A program made the position numbers and the translations under genes. The notes beneath the pieces were generated by a model, which searched no databases, was not told the origin of the DNA, and was given only the letters and a program-made list of their open reading frames with translations. Of a stretch of DNA of 10,113 bases, positions 1-8,400 are shown one piece after another. The first letter of the stretch is position 1; every line of letters starts with the position of its first letter. This DNA is from an uncultured Spartobacteria bacterium (GTDB taxonomy: Bacteria > Verrucomicrobiota > Verrucomicrobiia > Chthoniobacterales > UBA6821): assembly GCA_903831635.1 (NCBI GenBank), contig CAIKYN010000024.1:1-10113 (forward strand). Reading direction: 5' to 3'.

Positions 1-1
1 A

Positions 2-3000
2 CAACTTGCGCTTAACAATGCATCCGTATTCACCGCCAGTGTGAACAAATCTTTCGCTGGTAATTATGCCGTCCAGGTCATTCCCCGGGAGGAGATTGTC
101 AATACACAGGGTGGTCTGGTGCTTGGAAATACTTGGGATCTGTCGCTTGCCCGCTATGGAAACAACGCCTCCGTCCTTGATTCCTCAGGAAAATCAACGG
201 GAGCAACAATCGGGACTGATCCCGGTTTTCTGGGACTGAGGGCTCTAGGGGATATTATTCTGCATGGAAGCCTGAGTGACGGCTTCGGAGATAGCGTCTC
301 TTCACAATCCATGGCGTCGGGGTTGCAGGGCTCCACACTGCTTCCGCTTCTCTCCCTCAATGGAGCCGCGCTTTCGCAGAAATCCTGGAGCTATGGGATC
401 ACCGCAGGGGCTGACTTCAGCGCCGCCAATCCGCTCACTTTCGCCAACTCGCCCACGGGCAGCGTGCTTCTGGGCAATGTCAGCTCCGATCCAACGCAGA
501 ATGAATACAGCGTGCTCCGTACCGGCACTGGGGACATCACCATCGCCGCTTCGGGCGATATCCAGTTACGCGGAAATCAGACTGCGATCTATTCCGCCGG
601 AGCCTTGGTGCCCGACCAGTTGATGGGGGGGACCTTTGATCTCCCCGGCACTGCCTATCCCGCCCAGTTCTCCGCAGGCGGGGGTGATGTCTCACTTACC
701 GCCGGTCGGGACATTGCCCATGTCTCCTACGCACGCGACGCTAATGGCATTTTCCTCATGGATCCCTCCAACGCGGACAATCCTACAGCGCTGCAAACCG
801 TCCAAGACTCGGTTGCGGAGCTTCCCTCGAACTGGCTCTATCGCCGCGGGGCCTATGATTCATCCACCGGACTTTTCCAGACAATGCCGAATTCCAAGGA
901 GGTGGCATCGACGGCATGGTGGGTTGATTTCAGCAACTTCTTCGAGGATGTCGGTGCACTTGGCGGTGGCAATGTGACGCTCGCTGCGGGTAGGGATGTT
1001 TCGAATATTGACGCCGTCATCCCCACCAGCTTCCGGATGCCGGGACATACCAGTGGATCGGCATTGCCTCTCGCCCCCAACGCCTCGGCTTCAGTCGAGC
1101 TTGGTGGAGGAGATCTCTCAGTTGTTGCGGGACAGAATATCGATGCTGGCGTTTACTATGTAGAAAAAGGCAACGGTCTTCTCTCTGCCGGTGGATCGAT
1201 TATCACCAACCCCAGCCGTGATCCCCAATTCCCGACCATCACCGGTCAGCCTGCAAGTGATCCCAACAACTCGCTGCTGCCCACCGCACTATTCCTGGGC
1301 AAGGGAAGTTTCTCCGTCAATGCGCAAGGCAGCATCCTGCTCGGGCCAGTTGCCAATGTATTCCTGACACCTCCAGGAATTAATAATGGCACCGAGTATA
1401 AGAGTTATTTCTCCACGTATGCCTCCACTGACAAGGTCAATGTGACGTCGCTCTCCGGTGATGTCCTTCTCAGGGAAGCGGTGGCCTCCCCATCAAACCA
1501 AACACCGGTTCCACTCCTTCAAGCCTGGATGGAGAGCTTTTTGAATAACGGTGACCCGACGATTCTCTCGTACTACCAACCTTGGGTCGCTCTCGCCGAG
1601 ACCGGCACCGACCAGCTTGCGAGTTTTGGGCCATTGCTTTCGTTGATGCCTCCAACCCTCTCAGTCAATGCCGTCTCGGGTAGCATCACCCTGCAGGGCA
1701 ACGTTACAACATCCCCGGCCCCTCTCGGTAATATCTCCCTTCTGGCGGCGGGTTCGATCAACGGCTTTTCTAGCGCAGGGTATTTTGACTCCTACCAAAA
1801 AGCCCCGATTTACGTCTCCTCCACGATCAACCTGTCGGATGCCGATCCTAACTCCATACCAGGAATCCTCAGTCCTGTTTCCAATTCCAGTGATGGTGAA
1901 ACCGATGTGAGTGCCATCGGCTCCCACTTCCAGGAAACCGGCTCTTATTTCGGCCCTCAGTCTCTCTTCCAATTCAAAGAAGCTCTCCATGGATCAACTC
2001 CGCTTCACGCCGGGGATTCAACCCCACTTGTGCTGAGTGCTCTCGGAGGTGATATCTCCGGTCTCACGCTCTTCTCGGCTAAACAGGCGGACCTTTTTGC
2101 GGGAGGATCCATCAATGATGCCGGTCTCTACATCCAGAATGTTAATCCGGCTGATATCAGTATCATCTCCGCGGGGATGGGAATCAATGGGTACAACATC
2201 AACTCGTCTTTGCGCTCTTATGCGCTCTCCCTGACCATCGATCCCAACACAGGCAAATACAACTCATCCCTTCTTGCCAACGCCTACTCAGGATTCCCGA
2301 GCGGTGACATCCAGATCAGCGGTCCCGGAACGCTTGAGATCCTCTCGGGCGGTCCGATTGACCTTGGACATGATCCCTATGGCAATCCAAATGGAGATCC
2401 GACGATTTGGAATGGTGTCACCAGCATTGGCAATGCAAGAAACCCTGCCCTATCCTATCAGGGAGCAAACATCGTGATGGCTGCCGGAATTTCGGGAATG
2501 CTTCCGCTGAATCCGGGACTCGCTGGTTCTTTGGCATTGGATTCATTCTCCAAAAGCATCCTTTCCGGCAGCGACGGTGCCACGTATCTGTCCGAGTTAA
2601 AGGACTCCCTGACCTATTCTGGCGCTGTCGATCCAGCTCATCTGACTGCTGAAAGTTTCGCTCCGGATTCAACAACGCTAAGTGCCGAAGAAAAGAGTCT
2701 GCTTGAACTTCGTCTCTTCTACCTTGTTCTTCGAGATACAGGAAGAAACTACAATAAACCCGACTCGCCCAGCTATCGCAGTTATTCCGAGGGTGAGAAA
2801 GCCGTTGCTTCCCTGCTCCGAGTTGTGGGAGGCAAAGGCGATGTCACCACATGGGCTCGAAACATCGAGACGTATCAAGGTGGTGACCTCATGATGCTTG
2901 CTCCCGGTGGAGGGATCTCTCTGGTGCCTCCCACGATTTCCGTGCCTTTGAATGCTCCAGGTATCATTACCGCTTTCGGAGGCAGTGTTGATATTTTTGC

Positions 3001-3610
3001 CAGTGGCGATGTCAATCTTGGCAATGGGCGTATTTTCACCCTTCGGGGAGGGGATATCATGATTTGGTCGGATCAAGGGAACATAGCCGCCGGAAATGCT
3101 GCCAAGACCGTGGCATCAGCCCCACCGGCACAAGTGCTCATTGATCCGCAGAGCGGGGACGTGAAGACCGATCTCTCGGGACTGGCCACCGGAGGAGGTA
3201 TCGGTGTGCTTGCAACTGTTGAGGGGATTCCTCCCGGAAATGTTGATCTTATTGCACCCAGCGGAATCATCGATGCGGGTGACGCAGGCATCCGTTCTTC
3301 CGGAAATCTGAATCTTGCCGCCACGAAGGTTCTTAATGCAGACAACATTGCGGCTACAGGTAGCACTGCCGGAGCTCCTCCGGCTGCTCCAGCTCCTGCG
3401 GCCCCGAATGTCAGTGGAGCTTCTGCAGCCTCTTCGGCCTCTGCGGCTAACAACAGTGCGGCTCAGAATGCATCTCAGAACAATAATCAGACACCCGCTG
3501 ATGAGGCTCCATCGGTCATCAGCATTGATATTCTGGGCTATGGTGGTGGTGACGGGGAAGGGGAGAGCGCTGATACCTCGGCGCCTGCACAACCCCAGGC
3601 ATCACTCTAG
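2..3610 (+). CDS. Filamentous haemagglutinin family protein, DUF3739/PdtA-like, C-terminal part (5' truncated)
   Basis: This is the C-terminal 1202 residues of a giant outer-surface protein. The frame is open from base 2 with no stop, so the N-terminus (signal peptide and TPS secretion domain in this family) lies upstream. The GTG at 41 is not a credible start because the same repeat-like sequence continues before it. Visible FHA-type beta-helix repeats have the form GGGDVSLTAGRDI (about residue 225), GGGNVTLAAGRDV and GGGDLSVVAGQNI. Family landmarks that I recognise are NWLYRRG (277), WWVDFSNFF (about 306), GDISGLTL, ISGPGTLEILSGG, GGDIMIWSDQGNIAAG (about 1016) and IDAGDAGIRSSGNLNLAA (about 1090). 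A Pro/Ala/Ser/Asn-rich linker follows (about nt 3358-3500), then a conserved-looking tail, SVISIDILGYGGG, before the TAG at 3608. I see no cysteine. The family is exported by two-partner secretion through a TpsB/Omp85-like pore, which is not seen here. Family assignment is firm; the ligand and exact role are unknown. Confidence 0.88.
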   Translation, partial: QLALNNASVFTASVNKSFAGNYAVQVIPREEIVNTQGGLVLGNTWDLSLARYGNNASVLDSSGKSTGATIGTDPGFLGLRALGDIILHGSLSDGFGDSVSSQSMASGLQGSTLLPLLSLNGAALSQKSWSYGITAGADFSAANPLTFANSPTGSVLLGNVSSDPTQNEYSVLRTGTGDITIAASGDIQLRGNQTAIYSAGALVPDQLMGGTFDLPGTAYPAQFSAGGGDVSLTAGRDIAHVSYARDANGIFLMDPSNADNPTALQTVQDSVAELPSNWLYRRGAYDSSTGLFQTMPNSKEVASTAWWVDFSNFFEDVGALGGGNVTLAAGRDVSNIDAVIPTSFRMPGHTSGSALPLAPNASASVELGGGDLSVVAGQNIDAGVYYVEKGNGLLSAGGSIITNPSRDPQFPTITGQPASDPNNSLLPTALFLGKGSFSVNAQGSILLGPVANVFLTPPGINNGTEYKSYFSTYASTDKVNVTSLSGDVLLREAVASPSNQTPVPLLQAWMESFLNNGDPTILSYYQPWVALAETGTDQLASFGPLLSLMPPTLSVNAVSGSITLQGNVTTSPAPLGNISLLAAGSINGFSSAGYFDSYQKAPIYVSSTINLSDADPNSIPGILSPVSNSSDGETDVSAIGSHFQETGSYFGPQSLFQFKEALHGSTPLHAGDSTPLVLSALGGDISGLTLFSAKQADLFAGGSINDAGLYIQNVNPADISIISAGMGINGYNINSSLRSYALSLTIDPNTGKYNSSLLANAYSGFPSGDIQISGPGTLEILSGGPIDLGHDPYGNPNGDPTIWNGVTSIGNARNPALSYQGANIVMAAGISGMLPLNPGLAGSLALDSFSKSILSGSDGATYLSELKDSLTYSGAVDPAHLTAESFAPDSTTLSAEEKSLLELRLFYLVLRDTGRNYNKPDSPSYRSYSEGEKAVASLLRVVGGKGDVTTWARNIETYQGGDLMMLAPGGGISLVPPTISVPLNAPGIITAFGGSVDIFASGDVNLGNGRIFTLRGGDIMIWSDQGNIAAGNAAKTVASAPPAQVLIDPQSGDVKTDLSGLATGGGIGVLATVEGIPPGNVDLIAPSGIIDAGDAGIRSSGNLNLAATKVLNADNIAATGSTAGAPPAAPAPAAPNVSGASAASSASAANNSAAQNASQNNNQTPADEAPSVISIDILGYGGGDGEGESADTSAPAQPQASL

Positions 3611-3696
3611 CTCGGTTATTCTTTTAGGGATGTTCCTGTAACGTGCTGGGTTAAAGAGCAAAAGGTGATCTTCTAAAAAAAATCTCAATAATTTTA

Positions 3697-3726
3697 TTGA
3701 CGATCAAAAAGGTCGTGATAGATATT
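3697..3726 (+). promoter_or_regulatory. Candidate sigma70-type promoter for the PstS-like gene
   Basis: TTGACG at 3697-3702 matches the -35 consensus in five of six positions. It is followed after 18 bases by GATATT at 3721-3726, which matches the -10 consensus in four of six. The spacer overlaps an imperfect inverted repeat, ACGATC-AAAAA-GGTCGT (3700-3716; one G-T mismatch), which could bind a regulator. If real, the transcript would have a leader of roughly 160 bases before the start at 3895. This is a by-eye match in AT-rich DNA, so chance is a real possibility. Confidence 0.33.
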
Positions 3727-3863
3727 GAACTCGTCACCCTCTTCAAATAACTTAAAAACAATCCTATGGCTTTCATGACAAATTCCATTTATTCCGATCT
3801 GCGATGTCGTTTTTTTGTAAACAAACACGACCTATCTAGTAGTATTAATGAACCAAACACTTT

Positions 3864-3889
3864 AAAAACCAAATCCAAAAACCAAATCC
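3864..3889 (+). repeat. Two perfect tandem 13-bp repeats just upstream of the start codon
   Basis: AAAAACCAAATCC occurs twice head to tail (3864-3876 and 3877-3889) and is followed by A-rich bases and the ATG at 3895. There is no Shine-Dalgarno sequence in this leader. An A/C-rich, G-poor unstructured leader is compatible with SD-independent initiation. The repeat may also be simple slippage. The copy number and sequence are seen directly; any role is inference. Confidence 0.8.
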
Positions 3890-3894
3890 AAAAA

Positions 3895-5190
3895 ATGAAA
3901 ACGAAATCATCCATTATCCTTACCGCTCTTTGGAGCCTTGCAGTCGCAGGAGTCTCTTCAGGCGCCACCACCTACGTCACTAATCCCGTGATCTATGTTG
4001 CAGGTTCTACGGCTTTCGCGCCTGCGGACAATCTCGCGCTCGATAACTACGCCGTGAACAATGGTTACACGTTGGTCGCCAGCACCGGCAGCACCAATCC
4101 CGTGAGTGCCAAGGCACTGCTTTATAAAAGGCAAACAGCAACGGGTTCGGCCTCCTCGACCACCATTAAGATCGACATCATCAATGTCCATCAGACCGGA
4201 TCGGAGATTGCCGTGGCTTCAGCTGCCGGACAGGCACTGATTCCATTCCTTGGCAATGATGCCACGGGACTACTTACCGATGCTACGGGAACCTACACGA
4301 ATAATCAGCAAGCCTTGATTATCACCTCACCTGTCTGGCAACTCTCCTCGAGGTATCATCACGGGGCGTATAACGGCGTCACTTATGGAACTCTCACGGA
4401 AGTTCTCCCAACCAACAGCACGACCGGTATCGCAGCCCAAATCTGGGGATGGAGTGGAAGTTCCAACCTTCCCGTAAGCGCGCAGAACATTACATGGCTT
4501 CAGGCTAGATACCTGTTCCAGAAAGGAAGCGTTCCATTGTCCTTCCTGACCGGCAATGCGGCTGATACCAACTCCGGAGTGTGGCTTGTGGGACGTGATA
4601 TTGATGCAGGAGCCCGCGCGGCAACCCTTGCGGAGATCGGGTCTTCAGCAACGAGCAATGTTGTGCAATACCAAGTCAATACTAATGGAGGAGTCGTCTC
4701 GCTCTCACTGCAGGCGGCGTCAACCAACAGTGCCGGGGTGCCATCGATTCTCGGGAATGGTGGATACAGTTCTGCAAGTTCGCAGCTTACCGCTGTTAAA
4801 AATCCGGTTCCCGCAAATCTCCAAGTCAACGGCTCAAATTCACCATATGCAACCAACTATTTGATCCAGTACAATGCCTATGCTCAGACCGTCGGTGTGA
4901 CCAACAACTCGGGAGCACAACTTGTCGTGCCTTTGAATAACAATGGAGTTCCGATCTCGTACGATAACGTCATTAATGGTGCCTACTCCTTCTGGACGTA
5001 TGAGCATCTCTATTTGGTGCCCGGAACAAAGGCAACGCTTGCCGTCAAGACAGTGGCCTCCTCCATTGCCAACTTTATCGGCTCACAACCCTCCGCCACT
5101 CTTCAGCAAAAGGCTGGTCAGGGATATCTCAATGTAAATGATCTGAACGTCACGAGATCCAGTGACGGAGGAGTAATTTCATTAAAATAA
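3895..5190 (+). CDS. PstS-like periplasmic substrate-binding protein (PBP2-type fold)
   Basis: This 431-residue protein has a classic Sec signal peptide: MKTK basic start, hydrophobic core of residues 7-20, and likely cleavage after SSGA (residue 24). Three landmarks in the expected order point to the phosphate-binding PstS/DING superfamily: YVAGSTAFAP right after the signal (residues 34-43, cf. the GSxxF/P loop of PstS), GRDIDAGAR (233-241, where PstS relatives have an SGT-type ligand loop) and NGAYSFWTYEHLYLVPG (from 361, cf. the NGxYP(F/L)W-YE region). The SGT core is replaced by AGA, so phosphate binding is not assured. The mature protein has no cysteine and no lipobox, so it should be soluble in the periplasm or secreted. 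No pstCAB genes adjoin it, which argues for a surface or scavenging role rather than an ordinary ABC importer. The start at 3895 is chosen for the signal peptide; ATG 3766 is the in-frame alternative. A terminator follows at 5231. Fold assignment is fairly sure, ligand is not. Confidence 0.72.
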   Translation: MKTKSSIILTALWSLAVAGVSSGATTYVTNPVIYVAGSTAFAPADNLALDNYAVNNGYTLVASTGSTNPVSAKALLYKRQTATGSASSTTIKIDIINVHQTGSEIAVASAAGQALIPFLGNDATGLLTDATGTYTNNQQALIITSPVWQLSSRYHHGAYNGVTYGTLTEVLPTNSTTGIAAQIWGWSGSSNLPVSAQNITWLQARYLFQKGSVPLSFLTGNAADTNSGVWLVGRDIDAGARAATLAEIGSSATSNVVQYQVNTNGGVVSLSLQAASTNSAGVPSILGNGGYSSASSQLTAVKNPVPANLQVNGSNSPYATNYLIQYNAYAQTVGVTNNSGAQLVVPLNNNGVPISYDNVINGAYSFWTYEHLYLVPGTKATLAVKTVASSIANFIGSQPSATLQQKAGQGYLNVNDLNVTRSSDGGVISLK

Positions 5191-5197
5191 AACTCGA

Positions 5198-5210
5198 GAC
5201 GTATTACGTC
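5198..5210. repeat. Short palindrome GACGTA-T-TACGTC after the PstS-like stop codon
   Basis: Two perfect 6-base arms flank one base, starting eight bases after the TAA at 5188-5190. It has no T-tract and is too short to terminate alone. It could be a protein-binding site or chance. Confidence 0.5.
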
Positions 5211-5230
5211 ACAATAACTATCAATCCCTC

Positions 5231-5264
5231 TTCAGGCCGGCAGAAATGCCGGCCTGAATATTTT
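5231..5264 (+). terminator. Intrinsic (rho-independent) terminator of the PstS-like gene
   Basis: A perfect 12-bp GC-rich stem (5231-5242 with 5247-5258) closes on a GAAA tetraloop (5243-5246) and is followed by TATTTT. It lies 40 bases past the stop codon. It separates the PstS-like gene from the downstream giant gene, so the two are probably not one transcript. The stem ends in TTCA/TGAA, so it could also work weakly on the other strand. Confidence 0.9.
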
Positions 5265-5489
5265 CCGGAACACACACTCACATCAACACGCGAAGTTCAT
5301 TCTCAGTAACGACCCTTTTGTAGAGCTTACGGTGCTTTGAATGTTACGGAATCGTTGCAGTGGGGACGTTGACCACGGGAGTGGCAAGTGATGAAGTGCA
5401 ATCGATTTTCCAGAAACTTTAATAACCGTCAGTCACTTCACAAAACCACAAAAACCTGCAGTCCCCAGCAATCCTAAAATCTCAATCCT
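5265..5489. other. Intergenic leader region of the giant repeat-protein gene
   Basis: No convincing reading frame is seen here. The region must hold the promoter of the downstream gene because a terminator precedes it, but I could not find a good -35/-10 pair: TTGACC at 5369-5374 lacks a matching -10. The last 50 or so bases are A/C-rich and G-poor, like the leader before 3895, and carry a duplicated CAATCCTA. Confidence 0.5.
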
Positions 5490-5490
5490 A
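5469..5490 (+). repeat. Direct repeat CAATCCTA with 14-bp period abutting the start codon
   Basis: CAATCCTA is present at 5469-5476 and again at 5483-5490, the second copy running into the ATG at 5490. There is no Shine-Dalgarno sequence. The core resembles the CCAAATCC repeats before the start at 3895, and the 10-mer CAATCCTATG is also found at 3759-3768. Confidence 0.7.
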
Positions 5491-8400
5491 TGTCCGCTCA
5501 ATCCATCGCCCAATCAACACTCCTCGGAGGAACCACGGATCTCAGCACATTCACCTCCGGCACTTTGGTTTCCAGCCTCTACACAAGTGCCACCCTTCAA
5601 GGTACGGGTTCACTCAGCGCGCACAGTGCGACTCTTGCATCAGCGGTAACGGCCTTGAAGGGCGATACGCTTGTTGCAAGTGTCGCTGGTGATACGCTGA
5701 TTGCCGGTGCGGGTAAGGATAGTCTTTATGCGGCGGTTGCCGGTGATTGGTTGGTGCCCGGCAATTCGGGGTCGACACTTGTCTCGGCTGCTAATGCCCG
5801 CTTTCTTGCTTCTGCCTCCTCGCTAGGCGGGTGGGGAACCATGGTGGGCGGCGGTGCTTCCGACACCTTGGTTGTAACCGGCGTGGCCACTGCAAATGAT
5901 CTTTTCAGCAAGACCAGCGGCATTGAAGTTCTTTCGTTGACGGGTGGATCCAATGTCACGCTCTCCACGAATGCAAAGACGGCAGGAATCTCCACGGTGT
6001 TTGGTGGAAACGGAGGTAGCACTTTAACCCAGGCAACTGGTGATACGTTGGCCACTACGTTCGTTGGTGGATCGGGTGCCGATTTCTTCTCAATCGCCAA
6101 TTCCACGTTGCTGGGTAATGATTCTATCTTTGGCGGAGCCGGAACGGACACGCTAGCATTGGCCGCATCGGCCACGCTGACAGATGCCAACATTGCTAAG
6201 GTTAGTGGTGTAGAGGTTCTCTCACTCACAGGCGCTTCTTCGGTTGTGCTTGGTGCCAATGCTGCTGCCGCCGGCATTGCGACTGTTTATGGTGGTGCCA
6301 CGAAAAACACGCTGACTCAGACTGCGGCCGACGCGCTGGCCACCACACTCCTGGGTGGCGCGGGAACCGATCTTTTCTCTGTCACCGCTTCTCAGCTCTC
6401 CCTCGACTCGATTTATGGTGGTGGTGGAAAAGACACCCTTGCTCTTTCCTCGGCCGGCACCATGACCGACGGTGCGTTCTCGAAAGTCAGTGGCATCGGG
6501 ACTCTCTCGCTCACTAGTTCCTCGAATGTCACGATCGGAACCAACGCCGCAGCCTCCGGAATCTCTCTTGTCTCTGCCGGTGCTAGCGGTGACACGCTGA
6601 ATCAGACCGCAGCCTTCACGGCAATTTCTCTGGCTGGTGGCAATGGCTCTGATTATTTCTCCATGAGTTCCGGTATTCTCTCGCAGGCTGGCGAGACGAT
6701 TAACGGTGGAGCCGGAGTCAATACTCTAGCCCTGACTGACAGCGGGGCATCGGTTGCCGATGCGGCCTTCACCAACGACAAGACCATCCAGGCGCTAGTC
6801 CTCGGTTCCAATTCCTCGGTCGTCCTTGACGCCAAGGCCAAGGGAGCTGGTATCGCCAGCGTCTTCGGAGCCAGCGGTGGAGCGACGATTTCCCAGACGG
6901 CCGGAGACACGAATGTCACGACGATCGTCGGTGGATCCGGCAATGATTCGATTGCAATCACTTCCGGCGTCCTTACGAAGACCAGTGCAGCTACCAATGA
7001 CTCGATCATCGGTGGCGGTGGAGTCGACACGCTTTCCTTCAACGACACCAAGGCCGCAGCAATCGCCGATACTGCTTTCAGCCGCGTCAAGGGAGTGAGC
7101 GTTCTTGCCCTCAATGGCGACAGCCTCACCGTCGGTGCCAATGCACGCTCCGCTGGCTTCTCGACCATCATTGCTGGGGCCACTGGCTCCATCACCCATA
7201 CCGTTGCCGACACCACCGCCCTGACTCTCATTGGCGGTTCTGCCAACGGTTCGACTTTAGGAAATGCTTTCTTCGAGTCCACCTCGGCCGTGCTCGCTGC
7301 TGACTCGATCGCCGGTGGTGCAGGAACCGACACCTTGGTCATTTCCTCGCAAGGTATTTTCAATGACGTATCCTTCTCCAGGGTTCGCGGAGTCGAGGTT
7401 CTCTCGCTCACAGGCGCAAGCCAGATCAATGCAGGTTCCGCTCTCAAGGCGGCAGGTATCAGCACCGTCTTGGGCGGATCCGGCGGTGATACCTTCACCC
7501 AGTTAACTAGCGATGTCTTTACGCTGAATGGCGGTGCCGGAGCGGACAGCTTCGAAGTTACGGCGACGGCTCTCAGAGCTGACTCGATCGTTGGTGGCTC
7601 GGGAACCGATACCCTGGCCTTGACCTCGGCCGGAACGATTGCCGACTCAGACTTTGCCAAGGTGAGCGGCGTCGAGGTTCTCCAGCTCACCAGTTCCTCG
7701 ACGGTGAATCTGAACGCGAACGCTGCCGCATCCGGCATCAAAACGATCTACGCTGGAAATAACGGCGATGTCATCAATCAGACCGCCAGCCTTAGCGGGG
7801 CCGCGACAATCATCGGTGGATCCGGAAATGATCTGGTCTCGGTAGCGACCCAGGCAATTTTTGTCGCCGATTCCCTCTATGGAGGAAAAGGCGTCGACAC
7901 GCTCGTGATCGCTGATCCTGCAGCCGCGATCGTTGACACCAACTTCGCCAAGACTAAGGGCTTCGAGGTGCTTTCCCTCAATGGCGGAACGGCCGTTCTT
8001 GGAGTTGGGGCCGCAGCTGAAGGCTTTAAGACCATCAAAATCGCTGGAGGCGTCGGTCAAGTCTTGAATGCCGCTGCGTTCAATGGGGATCAGCACATCA
8101 TCGACGACACCTCCAGCACCGGATCCGACAGCATTGTCGGATCAGTCAACACGGGTACGAAATTCATCGTCACTGCCGATAATCTAGGTCTCAGCACTTT
8201 CAAGGGTGGATCCGGTGCCGACACTGTTGCGATTGTCTCCGGTTCGGCGGATGATACTGCCTTTGCGAATGTCTCTGGAATGGACGTACTCTCCTTGGGG
8301 GCTGCCGACATCACCCTCGGTTCGGGATTCGACGCCACTGGCATCACCAAGGTGATTGGTGGATCCGGCAGCAGCACAATCACTCACGATTCGAGCAGCA

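Larger units (their letters stand above)
3611..3894. other. AT-rich intergenic region between the FHA-like gene and the PstS-like gene
   Basis: This 284-base gap is visibly richer in A and T than the flanking genes. I see no convincing hairpin plus T-tract for the FHA-like gene. It contains a candidate promoter (3697-3726) and a tandem repeat directly before the next start (3864-3889). The next gene's frame is open back to an ATG at 3766, but the 43 residues this would add are hydrophilic, contain the only cysteine in that frame and precede a good signal peptide, so I treat 3766-3894 as untranslated leader. Confidence 0.6.

Noticed and set aside
41..43. GTG as start of the FHA-like gene
   Set aside because: The frame is open to base 2 and the sequence before it continues the same protein. 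The family is far longer and starts with a signal peptide and TPS domain, neither of which is here.
3768..3790. Possible Pho box in the leader of the PstS-like gene
   Set aside because: CTTTCAT resembles one half-site, but no second half-site occurs at the required 11-base spacing.
3766..3894. N-terminal extension of the PstS-like protein from ATG 3766
   Set aside because: The 43 added residues are hydrophilic, contain the only cysteine in the frame and would bury a good signal peptide. The CAATCCTATG context shared with 5483-5492 kept it in consideration.
5392..5440. Inverted repeat TGAAGTG / CACTTCA in the intergenic region
   Set aside because: The arms are only 7 bases with a 35-base loop and no T-tract. 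This is expected by chance in a region of this length.
6653..7741. Long antisense reading frame (362 codons) opposite the repeat protein
   Set aside because: It is Pro/Ala/Ser/Glu-rich low-complexity sequence that mirrors the repeats of the sense gene. Similar frames recur opposite other units (5726-6277, 8090-8383, 8489-8779), as expected from codon bias in a repetitive gene.
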